Program-made: the position numbers and the translations under genes | The notes under the pieces: generated by a model | What the model saw: the letters and a program-made list of their open reading frames with translations, nothing else | What the model was told of the DNA's origin: nothing | Database searches by the model: none | DNA from: Vagococcus entomophilus | GTDB taxonomy: Bacteria > Bacillota > Bacilli > Lactobacillales > Vagococcaceae | DNA: 64,000 nucleotides | NCBI RefSeq assembly: GCF_003987595.1 | Contig: NZ_NGJZ01000003.1 | Span: forward strand, 62,001-126,000 | Direction: 5' to 3' | In this document: piece after piece, positions 27,268 through 37,506 of the stretch | Position numbering within the stretch: the first letter of the stretch is position 1 | How the letters are laid out: each line of letters begins with the position of its first letter

Positions 27268-27975
27268 TTAATCTTGCTCTGGATTTCGCAAATAATAACC
27301 AACGCCCCGTCTTGTCACTAACCATCCAGGATGACTGGGGTTGTCTTCTATCTTTTCACGTAGTCTTCGTACGGTCACATCAACTGTCCGCACATCACCA
27401 AAATAATCGTAGCCCCAAACCGTTTGCAAGAGATGCTCTCTTGTCATAACTTGTCCTAGATGCTTGGCGAGATAATGAAGCAATTCAAATTCTCTATGTG
27501 TTAGTTCAATCGTTTCACCTCGCTTAGATACTATATAGGCATCAGGATGAATAACCAGTGCACCAATCTCTAGCTCATTGGACTCGTCTTCTTCTTGAAC
27601 TTTATTGTTAGTTGCGCCATGTCTTCTAAGATTCGCTTTTACCCTAGCTACTAATTCACGATTAGAAAAGGGTTTGGTCACATAGTCATCTGCACCCAAC
27701 TCTAAGCCTAAAACTTTATCAATCTCAGAGTCTTTTGCTGTGACCATAATAATTGGAATATCATAGTCTTTGCGGACTTGTCTACATACCTCCAGACCAT
27801 CAATTTTTGGTAGCATCAAATCTAACAAAATCAAATCAGGCTCAACTTCTTTGACCATTGTTACAGCTTCTTCACCGTCATACGCTGTAAATACTTCATA
27901 GCCTTCTTTGGTTAAATTAAATTTGACAATATCTGAAATCGGCTTTTCGTCATCCACAACTAAAATTTTTTTCAT
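27268..27975 (-). CDS. walR: WalR (VicR/YycF) response regulator
   Basis: A 235-residue OmpR-family regulator and first gene of the wal operon. The receiver domain has the acidic pocket DDE (8-10), phospho-acceptor Asp52 in LLDLMLP and conserved Lys in VTKPF; the winged helix ends [17 protein letters not shown]... GVGYYLR. It controls autolysins and wall remodelling. Start chosen at the ATG preceded by GAGGAGG (8-base spacing); an upstream in-frame TTG at 28002 would place that ribosome site inside the gene. Confidence 0.96.
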   Translation of the reverse strand: MKKILVVDDEKPISDIVKFNLTKEGYEVFTAYDGEEAVTMVKEVEPDLILLDLMLPKIDGLEVCRQVRKDYDIPIIMVTAKDSEIDKVLGLELGADDYVTKPFSNRELVARVKANLRRHGATNNKVQEEDESNELEIGALVIHPDAYIVSKRGETIELTHREFELLHYLAKHLGQVMTREHLLQTVWGYDYFGDVRTVDVTVRRLREKIEDNPSHPGWLVTRRGVGYYLRNPEQD

Positions 27976-28086
27976 GGATTTGTCCTCCTCAATTCTCTTC
28001 AATGGATTGTATTTTCCGTCGTCTCTTTGCTATTATACCTTATTTTTGAGTAAGATTAAATGTTTTCCCTCTAATTGCTCGTTTGT

Positions 28087-28131
28087 CAAAAAAGCAGATA
28101 GAAAGTTGCTTTACCTTCTACCTGCTTTTTA
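28087..28131 (-). terminator. Terminator between zinc-ribbon gene and walR
   Basis: AAAAAGCAGATAGAAAG pairs imperfectly with CTTCTACCTGCTTTTT. It ends the transcript of the gene at 28143-29078, making walR the start of its own operon. Confidence 0.75.
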
Positions 28132-28142
28132 ACGGATCGTAA

Positions 28143-29078
28143 CTATGCTCCAATATAACTAGAAATAATTCCCCTCATGACACCTTGCAAAATATAATAA
28201 ATCAGTAGATTTTGCACGATTTGTGCGAGTACAACCGTATAAAAAACGTAAGGTTTCAAAGAAAGTTCGCCACTTTTAAACATCAACCGAACTTGCGCCG
28301 TCACCAATACTATAATGACCACAATCATCCCTAATATCGTAAGTTCGCTCGCATTTTTCGCAAGCAGGCTTGAGATAACCGTTAGTACAGAAATAAGTAA
28401 GGCACTGCTACACAACGCAGCAAATTGATTGCAATACTCCCAAAAATTTTGCTTTAAGTCAAAGACTTTGGTACTAACAATATATCCCGTCATAATCATA
28501 ATCAAAAAAGTCAAAATAATCCCAAAAAAAATAAAGAAAAATTTTGGAAATAACTGTGTCAACATCCCCGTTGAATATTCAGTGCTCAAGACACCCGTCT
28601 TTGAAAAGACTAATGAGAACAGTCCTGAAACAAACAAGACAATACTTCTACTAACTGTTAGTGCCATAAAAAATGCAAGTAACACAAATGAAATAATCCC
28701 CGTATATAGCGGATCCTGTTTTCTTTTACTCGTAGGCTGCTTAAGTGTTTCAACAAAGAACAAACTATATTGACGAGTTGCTTTTAACAGCTTGCTACCA
28801 AGCTTGAAGCAACGCGCTTTAAAGTTTTGCTCCACTTGTTCCATCTTAAACTCGACTACCTTTTCTGCTTGTTTTTTTTCACTTTTCTTTTGCTCTGTTT
28901 TTTCTGCTGTGGAATCAGAGCCTGTTGGATTGCTCATTTGCTCAGACTGCTTCTCTGCTTTTTTCAGAGGAATAATCTGTGCATCTCCCGTTTTTTCTAT
29001 GCCTTGTTTTTCCTTGCAAAAAGGACAAACTTCCACCTCTTGCTCTATTTCTTTCCCACAATATTCGCAACGTTTCAA
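28143..29078 (-). CDS. Zinc-ribbon polytopic membrane protein
   Basis: A 311-residue protein of unknown role. The N-terminus CEYCGKEI...CPFCKE (Cys4-X2-Cys7 and Cys18-X2-Cys21) is a zinc ribbon; residues about 25-90 are a charged Lys/Glu/Gln linker; about 120-311 carry five or six membrane spans resembling Yip1-type membrane domains. Zinc-ribbon plus multi-span proteins of this kind are common in Firmicutes and uncharacterised. It precedes walR on the same strand but is separated by a terminator. Confidence 0.75.
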   Translation of the reverse strand: MKRCEYCGKEIEQEVEVCPFCKEKQGIEKTGDAQIIPLKKAEKQSEQMSNPTGSDSTAEKTEQKKSEKKQAEKVVEFKMEQVEQNFKARCFKLGSKLLKATRQYSLFFVETLKQPTSKRKQDPLYTGIISFVLLAFFMALTVSRSIVLFVSGLFSLVFSKTGVLSTEYSTGMLTQLFPKFFFIFFGIILTFLIMIMTGYIVSTKVFDLKQNFWEYCNQFAALCSSALLISVLTVISSLLAKNASELTILGMIVVIIVLVTAQVRLMFKSGELSLKPYVFYTVVLAQIVQNLLIYYILQGVMRGIISSYIGA

Positions 29079-29181
29079 AAAATCCTCTCCCTACCAAGAT
29101 CTTATTCTTTTTTATTATAACAAATATTTTCTAAATAGGTAATACAAATAGGAACAAACGTTTCCTTTAGGCTTTCTTATA

Positions 29182-30273
29182 TTAAAAAAGAACTTCCTTG
29201 TTCATTTTACTCAAAGTGGGGTGCACGCCAATCCCTTTCCCCTTTGGCAAAGTCAGACAGCCATTTTCTAGACTGAATGTTTCTTCGATGCTATCTTCGA
29301 AAAAATAGCGTTCACTTGCGGAAATATCTCCTGGAAAGCAAAAAGCATCTTGTGCTGCAAAACTAAGATTCAAAGAGCGGCCAATCCCTGTTTCAAACAT
29401 GCCACCTAGCCAAACCATAAGGGAATTTTCTTGGCAATAGTGCACAATATCTAGAGCCTCTGCAATCCCTCCAACACGTGGTATCTTTAAATTGATGGCT
29501 CCACAGCTCCCCAAAAAATGCGCTAATTTTACATCCTCTAAGCTCCGAATATTTTCATCTAAACAAATTTTTGTTGTCATTTCTTTTTGTAACTCACAAT
29601 GCTCTAAAAAATCACTAGCAGAAAAGGGTTGTTCAATCATAGCCAAACGATACTGATCTAATTCCGTTAGTCTTTCTTTTTCTGAAAAAGAATAAGCAGA
29701 ATTCGCATCTACCATCAACTCTAATTCTGGAAAATGTTTCCGAATTACTTGAATGGGTCTAATATCATATCCTGGTTTTATCTTCAACTTCACACGTGTA
29801 TATCCTTTTTGAACGTACTCTTCGACGCTCTTTAGCAAGCTGTGTTCATCTGTTTGAAGCCCAATACTTACACCTACTGGTATTTTCTTACGTTTCACTG
29901 AGAATAGTTGCGAAAATGATTGTCCTAGTCGTTTCGCATACAAATCCCAGATGGCTGTTTCAAGTGCTGATTTTGCCATTTCGTTTCCGCGAACCGCTCG
30001 AAAAAGCTCCCGGATTTCTTTAGGATGTTGAATCGTCTGATTACTTATAAGCGGAACTAAAAAACGTTTAATGATGACTTGTGCAGTTTGAAATGTTTCT
30101 TCGATATAGTCTGGACAGGGTAACGCCACCAATTCTCCAAACCCTTGATTGCCTCGTTCATCTGTTACACAATAAATCGCAACTGGCTTATGCGACAACA
30201 CACCATAACTGGTTTGAAAGGGCTGCTTCAACTCAAATAAATGCTGAAAACATTCAATTTTTTGAATTTTCAT
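29182..30273 (-). CDS. menC: o-Succinylbenzoate synthase
   Basis: Dehydrates SHCHC to o-succinylbenzoate in menaquinone synthesis. A 363-residue enolase-superfamily protein: KLKIKPG holds the general-base Lys, and metal ligands are Asp in MVDANSAYS, Glu in IEQPF and Asp in CLDENI; INLKIPRVGG supplies the second catalytic Lys. It overlaps menH by 20 bases and is the last gene of the men operon. Confidence 0.93.
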   Translation of the reverse strand: MKIQKIECFQHLFELKQPFQTSYGVLSHKPVAIYCVTDERGNQGFGELVALPCPDYIEETFQTAQVIIKRFLVPLISNQTIQHPKEIRELFRAVRGNEMAKSALETAIWDLYAKRLGQSFSQLFSVKRKKIPVGVSIGLQTDEHSLLKSVEEYVQKGYTRVKLKIKPGYDIRPIQVIRKHFPELELMVDANSAYSFSEKERLTELDQYRLAMIEQPFSASDFLEHCELQKEMTTKICLDENIRSLEDVKLAHFLGSCGAINLKIPRVGGIAEALDIVHYCQENSLMVWLGGMFETGIGRSLNLSFAAQDAFCFPGDISASERYFFEDSIEETFSLENGCLTLPKGKGIGVHPTLSKMNKEVLF

Positions 30274-31093
30274 ATGCTTCTCCTTTCAAAAATTTTTGGA
30301 CAACTAAACGAAACTCATCCGGTCGCTCAACATGAACACAGTGTCCTGTTTGATGTTTGGAAATAGTCAATGAGGGCACTAGCTCTTGCATTTGCTCTGC
30401 GATCTGTTGGAATTTGTGGTCATTCTCCCCCACAATATAGAGCAATCGAATTGTTGTTAACTGTCCTAATTTTGCCCAATAAGAAGGCTGACTTCCAGTT
30501 CCCATATACTTCAAGCTACAAGCCAAACCAAAAGGATCCTGACTCAAGCGCTCTTTTCTGATTTTCAATTGTTTTTCTAACGCCAATGTTCTCTGTGTAG
30601 CAAATAGTGGTAAGGCTTCCCAATAGTTGACAAACTCTTCAATTCCCACTGTTAAAAGCCAAGTGGCAAGACAAATATCTCTTTTTTGACGTTCTGCTCG
30701 CTTGTGCTCTGACTCAATACCAGGAGACCCCCCTTCAATAATCAGGGTTTCGCATCGCCGAGAGTTTAATAAAGCCACAGATATAGCAACACGTCCTCCC
30801 ATAGAGTAGCCGAGTAACGAAAAAGAATCCAACCCTAACAATGTAAGAAGTGCTGTAACATCTTGTGCGATTGACTCTATTTCATATCGTTTGGCTTGAG
30901 CAGGGCTATCACTTTGTCCATGCCCCAGTAAATCAATTGCTAGGATATTGTATGCAGCAAAACTAGAGAGGCATTCTTTAAAAGTAGCGCTAGTTCCAGT
31001 AAATCCATGCAGACATACCAGCGTTTTTTTCTTCCAATCATATTCATTTAACCACTCGTAATGGTACGACACTCCCTTAACTTCTTGACGCAT
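30254..31093 (-). CDS. menH: SHCHC synthase, alpha/beta hydrolase
   Basis: Removes pyruvate from SEPHCHC to give SHCHC. A 279-residue alpha/beta hydrolase: LHGFTGT oxyanion region, nucleophile Ser in LLGYSMGGR (about 94-102), catalytic Asp in VGENDHKF and His in TGHCVHVERP. It sits between menD and menC, as expected for the pathway. Confidence 0.9.
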   Translation of the reverse strand: MRQEVKGVSYHYEWLNEYDWKKKTLVCLHGFTGTSATFKECLSSFAAYNILAIDLLGHGQSDSPAQAKRYEIESIAQDVTALLTLLGLDSFSLLGYSMGGRVAISVALLNSRRCETLIIEGGSPGIESEHKRAERQKRDICLATWLLTVGIEEFVNYWEALPLFATQRTLALEKQLKIRKERLSQDPFGLACSLKYMGTGSQPSYWAKLGQLTTIRLLYIVGENDHKFQQIAEQMQELVPSLTISKHQTGHCVHVERPDEFRLVVQKFLKGEAYENSKN

Positions 31094-31102
31094 TTTTCTC
31101 TC

Positions 31103-32809
31103 CTATATTTCTGAAGCAATTTTTTTACAAAGATTTTCATAGTCTAAGCTATTTTCAGCTCGAGATGTTTTAAGCTCTAGTATCCGTAATTGAGACACGT
31201 TTTTTTCTTCCAACAAACATTTGTGCAACTCATCTAAGGTCCTAACCTCTTGATACTGCGCTTCATAGAGCTTGGCTACATAGGTAAAATCTAAGTCTTG
31301 CGGCGTTCCAAAGAGTGCTTCAAAGTCCACTGGGTTCAACTGACTTTGAGGTAAAAAAGAGAAAATTCCGCCCCCTTGATTATTAATAATGATGATGGTA
31401 AGAGGAATGTCATAGCTTTTAGCAAGTAATAAAGCATTCATGTCGTGACAAAAAGCTAAATCCCCAATTAATAATACATTTTCATGACCTTGATGGATTT
31501 GAGCCATCCCGAGTGCTGTTGAAATAATCCCGTCAATCCCGTTAACACCACGATTGGCCAAAAGCGTGTAGCTGTTTTTAGCTTGTCCGCTAAAGCGGTC
31601 GACATACCGGATTGCCATACTATTTGAAACAAACAACTGAGCATCTTCTGAAAGTGAGTCTAACACCAATTTCGTACAAGCTGCTTCTGTAAAATCACAA
31701 AGATAGTGGTCTGCTTCGCAAATTTCTTGCACGCGCTTTTCTAAAGAATTCCATCGTTTCAACCACTGACGATCACTTTGCTTGACTTCGCTTGCCAGCA
31801 TCATTTTAATAAACGTCTCACTTTCTGCCTGAATCACATAATTAGCGTGTAGCGTGGGCTCTTTCCATTCCATCTCACAATCAATGACATACATCGGAAC
31901 AACCAGCTGCCCCAACCATTGATTAAAACTTTTAGAAATAATTGGATTGCCTACTTTCACAATCACTTCCGGCATCCACTGTTCATCTAAGCAGCCCATA
32001 TATAAATCATAGTAGCTAAGAATCGTATCACTTTTCATGCCGCAGTTTCTTACATTTGACAATGGATCTGCAAATAATGGCCAGCTTAGCTCGTTTGCTA
32101 AAGCAACATATTGTTTTGCTGTCGAACGATTTTGACTACCTGAAACAATCAAAATTCCTTTTTTCCCTTGCCAATTATTCTTTATTTGCGTAATTTGCTC
32201 CTGTGTTAGGACAGCTTTTCCACAAAATGCTTGATGAAAATCTGGGACGTTTTTAGTCTCCTGCACACTTGGAAGAAGTGGTTCACGAAAAGGCATGTTC
32301 AAATGAACAGGCCCTAATGGTCGCTGTTGCGCTATTTGGACCGCTTTAATTGCTTGAAAATGTGCGTATTCTTTCACAGCTTGCGTGGAGTCAGCAAGTG
32401 GCATTGAAACAGAATATTTTACTTGTTGTCCGTATAATGACTGTTGATTCATCGTTTGCGGAGCGCCTATTTGTTGCAATTCCAAAGGACGATCGGTTGT
32501 CACAATGACTAGTGGTGTATTCGATTCTTTTGCCTCACAAATGGCGGGATAGTAATTGGCTGCTGCCGTGCCGGAAGTACAGACCAAAATAACTGGCTCT
32601 TCGCTCGCTTTGCTCATTCCTAATGCAAAAAAAGCAGCAGACCGTTCATCAATGTGGACGAACGTTTCAATTTGCGGACATTGGTGCAATAACAAAGCAA
32701 TGGGGGTTGAACGCGATCCTGGACTAATCACTGCCCGTTTAATCTTTTGTTGCACGAACCCGCCTAGAAAGTAATCCAAATATGCACGTAAGTTTTGGTC
32801 TTCTAACAT
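31103..32809 (-). CDS. menD: SEPHCHC synthase
   Basis: A thiamine-diphosphate enzyme joining 2-oxoglutarate (as succinic semialdehyde) to isochorismate; 568 residues, usual length. N-terminal ISPGSRSTPIAL (about 28-39) and the catalytic-Glu region CTSGTAAANYYPA are seen; the cofactor motif GDLAFCHDMN...NNQGGGIFSFL is near the C-terminus. It overlaps menF by 7 bases. Confidence 0.95.
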   Translation of the reverse strand: MLEDQNLRAYLDYFLGGFVQQKIKRAVISPGSRSTPIALLLHQCPQIETFVHIDERSAAFFALGMSKASEEPVILVCTSGTAAANYYPAICEAKESNTPLVIVTTDRPLELQQIGAPQTMNQQSLYGQQVKYSVSMPLADSTQAVKEYAHFQAIKAVQIAQQRPLGPVHLNMPFREPLLPSVQETKNVPDFHQAFCGKAVLTQEQITQIKNNWQGKKGILIVSGSQNRSTAKQYVALANELSWPLFADPLSNVRNCGMKSDTILSYYDLYMGCLDEQWMPEVIVKVGNPIISKSFNQWLGQLVVPMYVIDCEMEWKEPTLHANYVIQAESETFIKMMLASEVKQSDRQWLKRWNSLEKRVQEICEADHYLCDFTEAACTKLVLDSLSEDAQLFVSNSMAIRYVDRFSGQAKNSYTLLANRGVNGIDGIISTALGMAQIHQGHENVLLIGDLAFCHDMNALLLAKSYDIPLTIIIINNQGGGIFSFLPQSQLNPVDFEALFGTPQDLDFTYVAKLYEAQYQEVRTLDELHKCLLEEKNVSQLRILELKTSRAENSLDYENLCKKIASEI

Positions 32810-34170
32810 TCTATCTCTCCTCCAATTGCCCGAAGCATTGGTCTAAATTTTATTTTTGTTTCTTCTTGTTCAAGCTTTGGAATGGAGTCCTCGACAATCC
32901 CGCATCCAGCATAAAGCAACGCTTGATTTTCTCTAATAATAGCAGAGCGAATTGCCACAACAAATTCTCCACTATCACTTTGAGGCTGGATCCAGCCAAT
33001 CGGTGCACCGTACATGCCCCTTCCAGCTGATTCTTTTTTGCTAATCCATTCAAGGGCTGACCCTTGAGGAACCCCTCCAAGGGCAGGAGTCGGATGTAAG
33101 GCAAAAACTGCCTCCAAAAAAGAAGCATTCTCTGTTCTTGTACCCGAAAATGGGACAAATAGATGCTGAATATCTTGATTTTTAAGAAGAATTGCTGGTC
33201 TTTTAGGCAATGCCTCTTGGGTGTAGTGTCCTAGTATTTGTTCGATATAGCGCACAACATACTGATGTTCTTGTTGATTTTTTTGGTCCTCTAAGAGTTG
33301 CTGTCCCAAACGGAAGTCCTCAGATTCATTCTTTCCTCTTGCAATAGACCCTGCTACACAAGCAGTCGCAAATGTATTCTCTGTTGCACAAAGCAAGCGT
33401 TCCGGTGTCGCCCCAACAAACTTATGTCCATCTTTTTCTAAAGCAAAAATATAGGTATTTTTTTGTTCTCTTAGCAACTGTTTCACTGTTTCATTTAGGG
33501 ATATTGGTTGACTCTTACGAATAGCTAATTCTCTTGCCAGCACCACTTTATTGAGCACTGGACTCGTTTTTATTTCTTGGACCGTCTGAGCGACCAATTT
33601 TAACCACTCAGAGACCCTCAGTTCTTTTTGCTCCAACATATGTGATTTGCTTGATTCAACAGGCTCTTGTTGCAACCGATAGAATAATTGGTGAACCTCT
33701 TGCCATTTTTCGTTTAAATTTTCATAATCATGGCACTGAAAATTATACGCGACAAAATACTGATCTTGAATCTTTTTAATTAAAATTTTCGGAATAAAGA
33801 AATAGCCAGAAGCTAACTCTCCCCAAATTTTTTTGGCCTTTTTTTTCTTGTCAAACGGGAGTCCTCCCAAAAAAAAGTAGCCATTTTGTTCTTTGGGATA
33901 ATTACACCAAACATCTTTCGTTATTTTTTGCATCTCTTCTCTTAATAACTGTTCGTCTTGAGTTGGTGTGAGGATCTCTACTAAAGGTTCAATCCCTACT
34001 AGCGTCAATGCTTTATCGGGTGTTTCCCAGAAAAAACGCGTTTGATTATACTTTTGTTCACCTTGGTAAAAAAAATCGACAATACTTTCTATTTTGTCTA
34101 AAGGTTCAATCCAACTAAATTTACGTTTTCCCATTCGATAAGCTTGTTTAATTTCAAGGGGTAGCTCCAT
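32803..34170 (-). CDS. menF: Menaquinone-specific isochorismate synthase
   Basis: Converts chorismate to isochorismate, the committed step. A 455-residue chorismate-binding enzyme: FVGATPERLL (about 254-263), ACVAGSIARGKNESED, then HPTPALGGVP and GRGMYGAPIGW, the conserved chorismate site. It lies between menE and menD in a tight operon. Confidence 0.94.
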   Translation of the reverse strand: MELPLEIKQAYRMGKRKFSWIEPLDKIESIVDFFYQGEQKYNQTRFFWETPDKALTLVGIEPLVEILTPTQDEQLLREEMQKITKDVWCNYPKEQNGYFFLGGLPFDKKKKAKKIWGELASGYFFIPKILIKKIQDQYFVAYNFQCHDYENLNEKWQEVHQLFYRLQQEPVESSKSHMLEQKELRVSEWLKLVAQTVQEIKTSPVLNKVVLARELAIRKSQPISLNETVKQLLREQKNTYIFALEKDGHKFVGATPERLLCATENTFATACVAGSIARGKNESEDFRLGQQLLEDQKNQQEHQYVVRYIEQILGHYTQEALPKRPAILLKNQDIQHLFVPFSGTRTENASFLEAVFALHPTPALGGVPQGSALEWISKKESAGRGMYGAPIGWIQPQSDSGEFVVAIRSAIIRENQALLYAGCGIVEDSIPKLEQEETKIKFRPMLRAIGGEIEC

Positions 34171-34185
34171 TTTTTTAGATGTCGC

Positions 34186-35637
34186 CTACCTTTCTTTTTT
34201 TAATAATCTTTTGGCAATTTTCCCACTAGCAGTTCGAGGCATTTTTTCGATTTGATAGTATTTTTTTGGTACTTTAAAACTAGCTAACTTATCTGAGATG
34301 AAGTGCACTAGTTTCTCTGTTTCAATTTGTTTTTTCGCGCGATAATATACTACTGGAACCGCGCCCCACTTCGAATCTTTTTCACCAATTACAGCAGCTT
34401 CTTCGATGTCAGGGTAGCTCATCACACAGTTTTCAACTTCTGCTGGATAAATATTTTCACCACCAGAAATAATTAGTTCACTGAGACGTGCTTTTACGTA
34501 AAGAAACCCCTCTGTATCTAGATAACCTATATCACCTGTTTGAAACCACCCATCCTCCATGTGACTCTTACAAGCATTGTTTTGATTGTTAAGTAGATAC
34601 TCCTCAATAATAGAGGAACTTTTGACCACGATTTCGCCCACCTCAAAAGCTTTTGCTTCTCGATTTCCCACTCGAATTTGAAGTTGGACTCCTGGTAGTG
34701 GCTTGCCTGATGAACCAATTTTTTCTTTTGCATCTTGAAAACTTAGCGCAACAATTTGTGAACAAGTTTCACTCATACCATAAGACTGAATAACGGCTAT
34801 ATTTTTTTCTTGGCATTCTGTGAGTAGTTCCAAGGAAGCAGGACTTCCACCTAATAAAACTGTACGAAAGTTAGATGCGTAGCCTACGCTAGGATATATC
34901 CTTAAAAGCTCCTGTAACATAACATTAACCAAAGAAATCAGCGTCACGTTCCCTTGCTGTAGGTCTTGGGAGATAGTTTCTGGAGCAAACTTGGCATAAA
35001 GTCGGATGCTACAGCCACTAAGCAGCTGCCTCATTAAAATCGATAGGCCACTCACATGAAATAAAGGGACACAGCAAGCCCAACAATCAAAAGGGGTGAC
35101 CTTCATGCTCATAATAGTTGCTTTCGCATTTGATAAATGATGACAAAAGCGTTGTACCACTCCCTTTGGTCTACCTGTAGTACCCGAGGTAAACATAATC
35201 GAGGCAGTATGATTGGGGGAAAAATCACCCTTTTTGTGCAATTCACTATGGTTTTGCTCGGTGCTATTTGGCAGAGCTATAGGAATGATTTCGACTGGAA
35301 ATTCTTTCAGTTTACTACATTCATCCATTTCTGCTAAAAGAAAATGGACATCTGCTGTTTCTATTTGGTACAAAATTTCTTCTTTACTAAGATGACGGTT
35401 CAAAAAAACCAGCTCTTTGTCTAACTCCCAGAGTGCCAGTATAATAAAATACAACTTTTCAGAGTTACGACTGAATAAGGCCACACGCGTTTGTTTTGCC
35501 CCGATTTTTTGTTGTAAAAAGTTCACCCATGCATCTACTTCTTGACGTACTTCTCTAAAATTCCAACACTTCTCCTCGTAGTATAACGCAGGGCGATTGG
35601 GATATTTTTTAACTACTTCTCCTAATAGACCAGACAT
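34186..35637 (-). CDS. menE: o-Succinylbenzoate-CoA ligase
   Basis: Activates o-succinylbenzoate with ATP and CoA. An adenylate-forming enzyme of about 483 residues: P-loop FTSGTTGRPKG (about 150), SYGMSET, GWFQTGDIG and the C-terminal Lys in KMPRTASGKI. The ORF could begin at 35649 immediately after the menB stop, but that ATG is followed by GGAGGAG, an excellent ribosome site for the ATG at 35637, which I prefer. Confidence 0.94.
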   Translation of the reverse strand: MSGLLGEVVKKYPNRPALYYEEKCWNFREVRQEVDAWVNFLQQKIGAKQTRVALFSRNSEKLYFIILALWELDKELVFLNRHLSKEEILYQIETADVHFLLAEMDECSKLKEFPVEIIPIALPNSTEQNHSELHKKGDFSPNHTASIMFTSGTTGRPKGVVQRFCHHLSNAKATIMSMKVTPFDCWACCVPLFHVSGLSILMRQLLSGCSIRLYAKFAPETISQDLQQGNVTLISLVNVMLQELLRIYPSVGYASNFRTVLLGGSPASLELLTECQEKNIAVIQSYGMSETCSQIVALSFQDAKEKIGSSGKPLPGVQLQIRVGNREAKAFEVGEIVVKSSSIIEEYLLNNQNNACKSHMEDGWFQTGDIGYLDTEGFLYVKARLSELIISGGENIYPAEVENCVMSYPDIEEAAVIGEKDSKWGAVPVVYYRAKKQIETEKLVHFISDKLASFKVPKKYYQIEKMPRTASGKIAKRLLKKER

Positions 35638-35649
35638 ACTCTCCTCCAT

Positions 35650-36465
35650 TTACGGAAACTTTGGAAATTGATCAAAATCAGGTTGGCGTTTTTCTTTAAA
35701 CGCATCACGTCCTTCTTTTGCTTCTTCCATCGTATAATAAAGTAAGGTTGCATCTCCAGCTAATTGCTGAATCCCAGCCAAGCCATCTGTATCGGCATTC
35801 ATTGAAGCTTTGATCATTCGCAAGGCGATCGGACTTTTCGTCAACAACTCTGCAGCCCATTCCATCGTTACCTTTTCTACTTGATCTAGTGGTACCACTG
35901 TATTAATCCAACCCATGTCTAAGGCCTCTTCAGCAGTATATTGCTTACACAAGAACCATACTTCTTTTGCTTTTTTATGTCCCACTACTCGTGCCAAATA
36001 GCCTGATCCATAGCCACCATCAAAACTTCCCACATTTGGTCCAGTTTGCCCAAAACGTGCATTATCAGCTGCAACCGTTAAATCACAGACAAGTTGTAAG
36101 ACATTCCCGCCACCAATTGACCACCCTTTTACCATCGCAATTACAGGTTTGGGAATCACTCGAATTAACCGTTGTAAATCAAGAACATTTAGTCTAGGTA
36201 CGTTATCTTCCCCGACATACCCTCCATTCCCACGAACTTTTTGATCGCCACCAGAACAAAAGGCTTGATCACCAGCACCTGTTAGAATAATCACTCCGAT
36301 ATCCGTTTTATCACGAGAAATCGTAAACGCATCTAATAATTCGAAGACTGTTTTAGGTGTAAAAGCATTATGTACATGTGGTCGATTAATCGTAATTTTC
36401 GCTACTTTCCCTTGTTGTTCAAACAAAATTTCTTCATATTCCTTAATGATTGTCCAAGTTTTCAT
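35650..36465 (-). CDS. menB: 1,4-Dihydroxy-2-naphthoyl-CoA synthase
   Basis: Cyclises o-succinylbenzoyl-CoA. A 271-residue crotonase: [12 protein letters not shown] (oxyanion hole and binding loop), [11 protein letters not shown], and [14 protein letters not shown], typical of MenB. It is the first gene of the men operon with ribosome site GAGGAGG. Its order (B-E-F-D-H-C) puts late steps before early ones. Confidence 0.96.
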   Translation of the reverse strand: MKTWTIIKEYEEILFEQQGKVAKITINRPHVHNAFTPKTVFELLDAFTISRDKTDIGVIILTGAGDQAFCSGGDQKVRGNGGYVGEDNVPRLNVLDLQRLIRVIPKPVIAMVKGWSIGGGNVLQLVCDLTVAADNARFGQTGPNVGSFDGGYGSGYLARVVGHKKAKEVWFLCKQYTAEEALDMGWINTVVPLDQVEKVTMEWAAELLTKSPIALRMIKASMNADTDGLAGIQQLAGDATLLYYTMEEAKEGRDAFKEKRQPDFDQFPKFP

Positions 36466-36603
36466 GTGTAAATCCTCCTCATTTGTTTCGCTTCTCCATT
36501 ATACACAAGTTTGATTAAATTCGGCTAAAACTTGCTTAAGATTCCCAATTAGAAAAAAAATGCTATACTGAACTTATCTGTTTACTTAAAGGAGTTGAAA
36601 CTG

Positions 36604-36972
36604 ATGGACTTACTTGAAAATTGGGGCATTACTGTGCTTTCAAAGAGCGCAACAGAAGTCATACTTTCCATGCCCATTACAGCTATTCACAAGCAACCAT
36701 TCGGACTAGTTCATGGTGGTGTAAATGCAACACTGATTGAAACAGCCTGTAGTATCGGAGCAAACGAAAATTTAGATACGAAAAAAGAGATAGCAGTAGG
36801 TGTAGACATTCAGACAAGTCATTTGAAAAGCAGTCACACTGGAACTCTCCTGACCCATGCAACTGCTGATCATATTGGAAAAACGACTCAAGTATGGCAA
36901 GCTTCTATCACAAATGATCAAAAAAAAGTGGTAAGTGTTGGCAGATGTACCCTCCTCGTTAAAAAACAATAA
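36604..36972 (+). CDS. Hotdog thioesterase, likely DHNA-CoA hydrolase
   Basis: A 122-residue PaaI-type hotdog-fold protein. FGLVHGGVNATLIETACS (about 34-51) carries the family's HGG motif and catalytic Glu. Divergent from menB, it is the natural candidate to hydrolyse DHNA-CoA (MenI function), the step missing from the operon. Start is the ATG nine bases after AAAGGAG; an upstream TTG at 36595 abuts that site and is unlikely. Confidence 0.8.
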   Translation: MDLLENWGITVLSKSATEVILSMPITAIHKQPFGLVHGGVNATLIETACSIGANENLDTKKEIAVGVDIQTSHLKSSHTGTLLTHATADHIGKTTQVWQASITNDQKKVVSVGRCTLLVKKQ

Positions 36973-37043
36973 AGGCAACTATTTTGACACAGCTTACAAA
37001 AAAAGTTATGCTTTATGCATACTAAAAGTAAGTGAGGTGTTCT

Positions 37044-37418
37044 ATGAATAAAAAACAATTAGCTGTTTTGTTATTACGTATATTATTAGGCTTGACAATG
37101 GCTTTGCATGGCCTACAAAAAGTGCTAGGGATTGCTGGAACGGTTACATTCTTTGACAGTCTCGGACTACCTGCATTTCTGCCTTATTTTGTAGCCACAA
37201 TTGAGCTAGTAGGTGGGATTTTCATGATGATTGGACTGTTAGTGCCACTCGTTTCTCTAGGATTTGTTGCTGTTCTAGTGGGAGCTATCTTGACCTTGAA
37301 AATAGGCAGTAATTTTGTTGGAGGATACGAATTGGAGCTACTTCTAATTATAATGAGCGTAAGTGTTGCACTTTTACATACCAAGACAAAAAGATTATTT
37401 TTTAAACCTAATGTTTAG
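37044..37418 (+). CDS. DoxX-family membrane protein
   Basis: A 124-residue protein with four predicted spans (LLRILLGLTMALHGLQKV at the start, then GLLVPLVSLGFVAVLVGAI). The DoxX family includes subunits of quinol oxidases and redox stress complexes; the exact role of this member is unknown. It follows the thioesterase on the same strand, suggesting a quinone-related transcript. GTGAGG precedes the ATG by six bases. Confidence 0.8.
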   Translation: MNKKQLAVLLLRILLGLTMALHGLQKVLGIAGTVTFFDSLGLPAFLPYFVATIELVGGIFMMIGLLVPLVSLGFVAVLVGAILTLKIGSNFVGGYELELLLIIMSVSVALLHTKTKRLFFKPNV

Positions 37419-37429
37419 CTATTTTACAT

Positions 37430-37480
37430 AAAAAAAGTGTGCTACAAAAGTAATTATCCCTTTTGTAGCGCACTTTTTTT
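37430..37480. terminator. Bidirectional terminator
   Basis: AAAAAGTGTGCTACAAAAG and CTTTTGTAGCGCACTTTTT (one G-T pair) flank a 9-base loop, with A and T runs on either side. It serves the DoxX gene and the convergent yitT-type gene. Confidence 0.88.
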
Positions 37481-37506
37481 GTTATATCTGACCCACTACT
37501 TACTAA

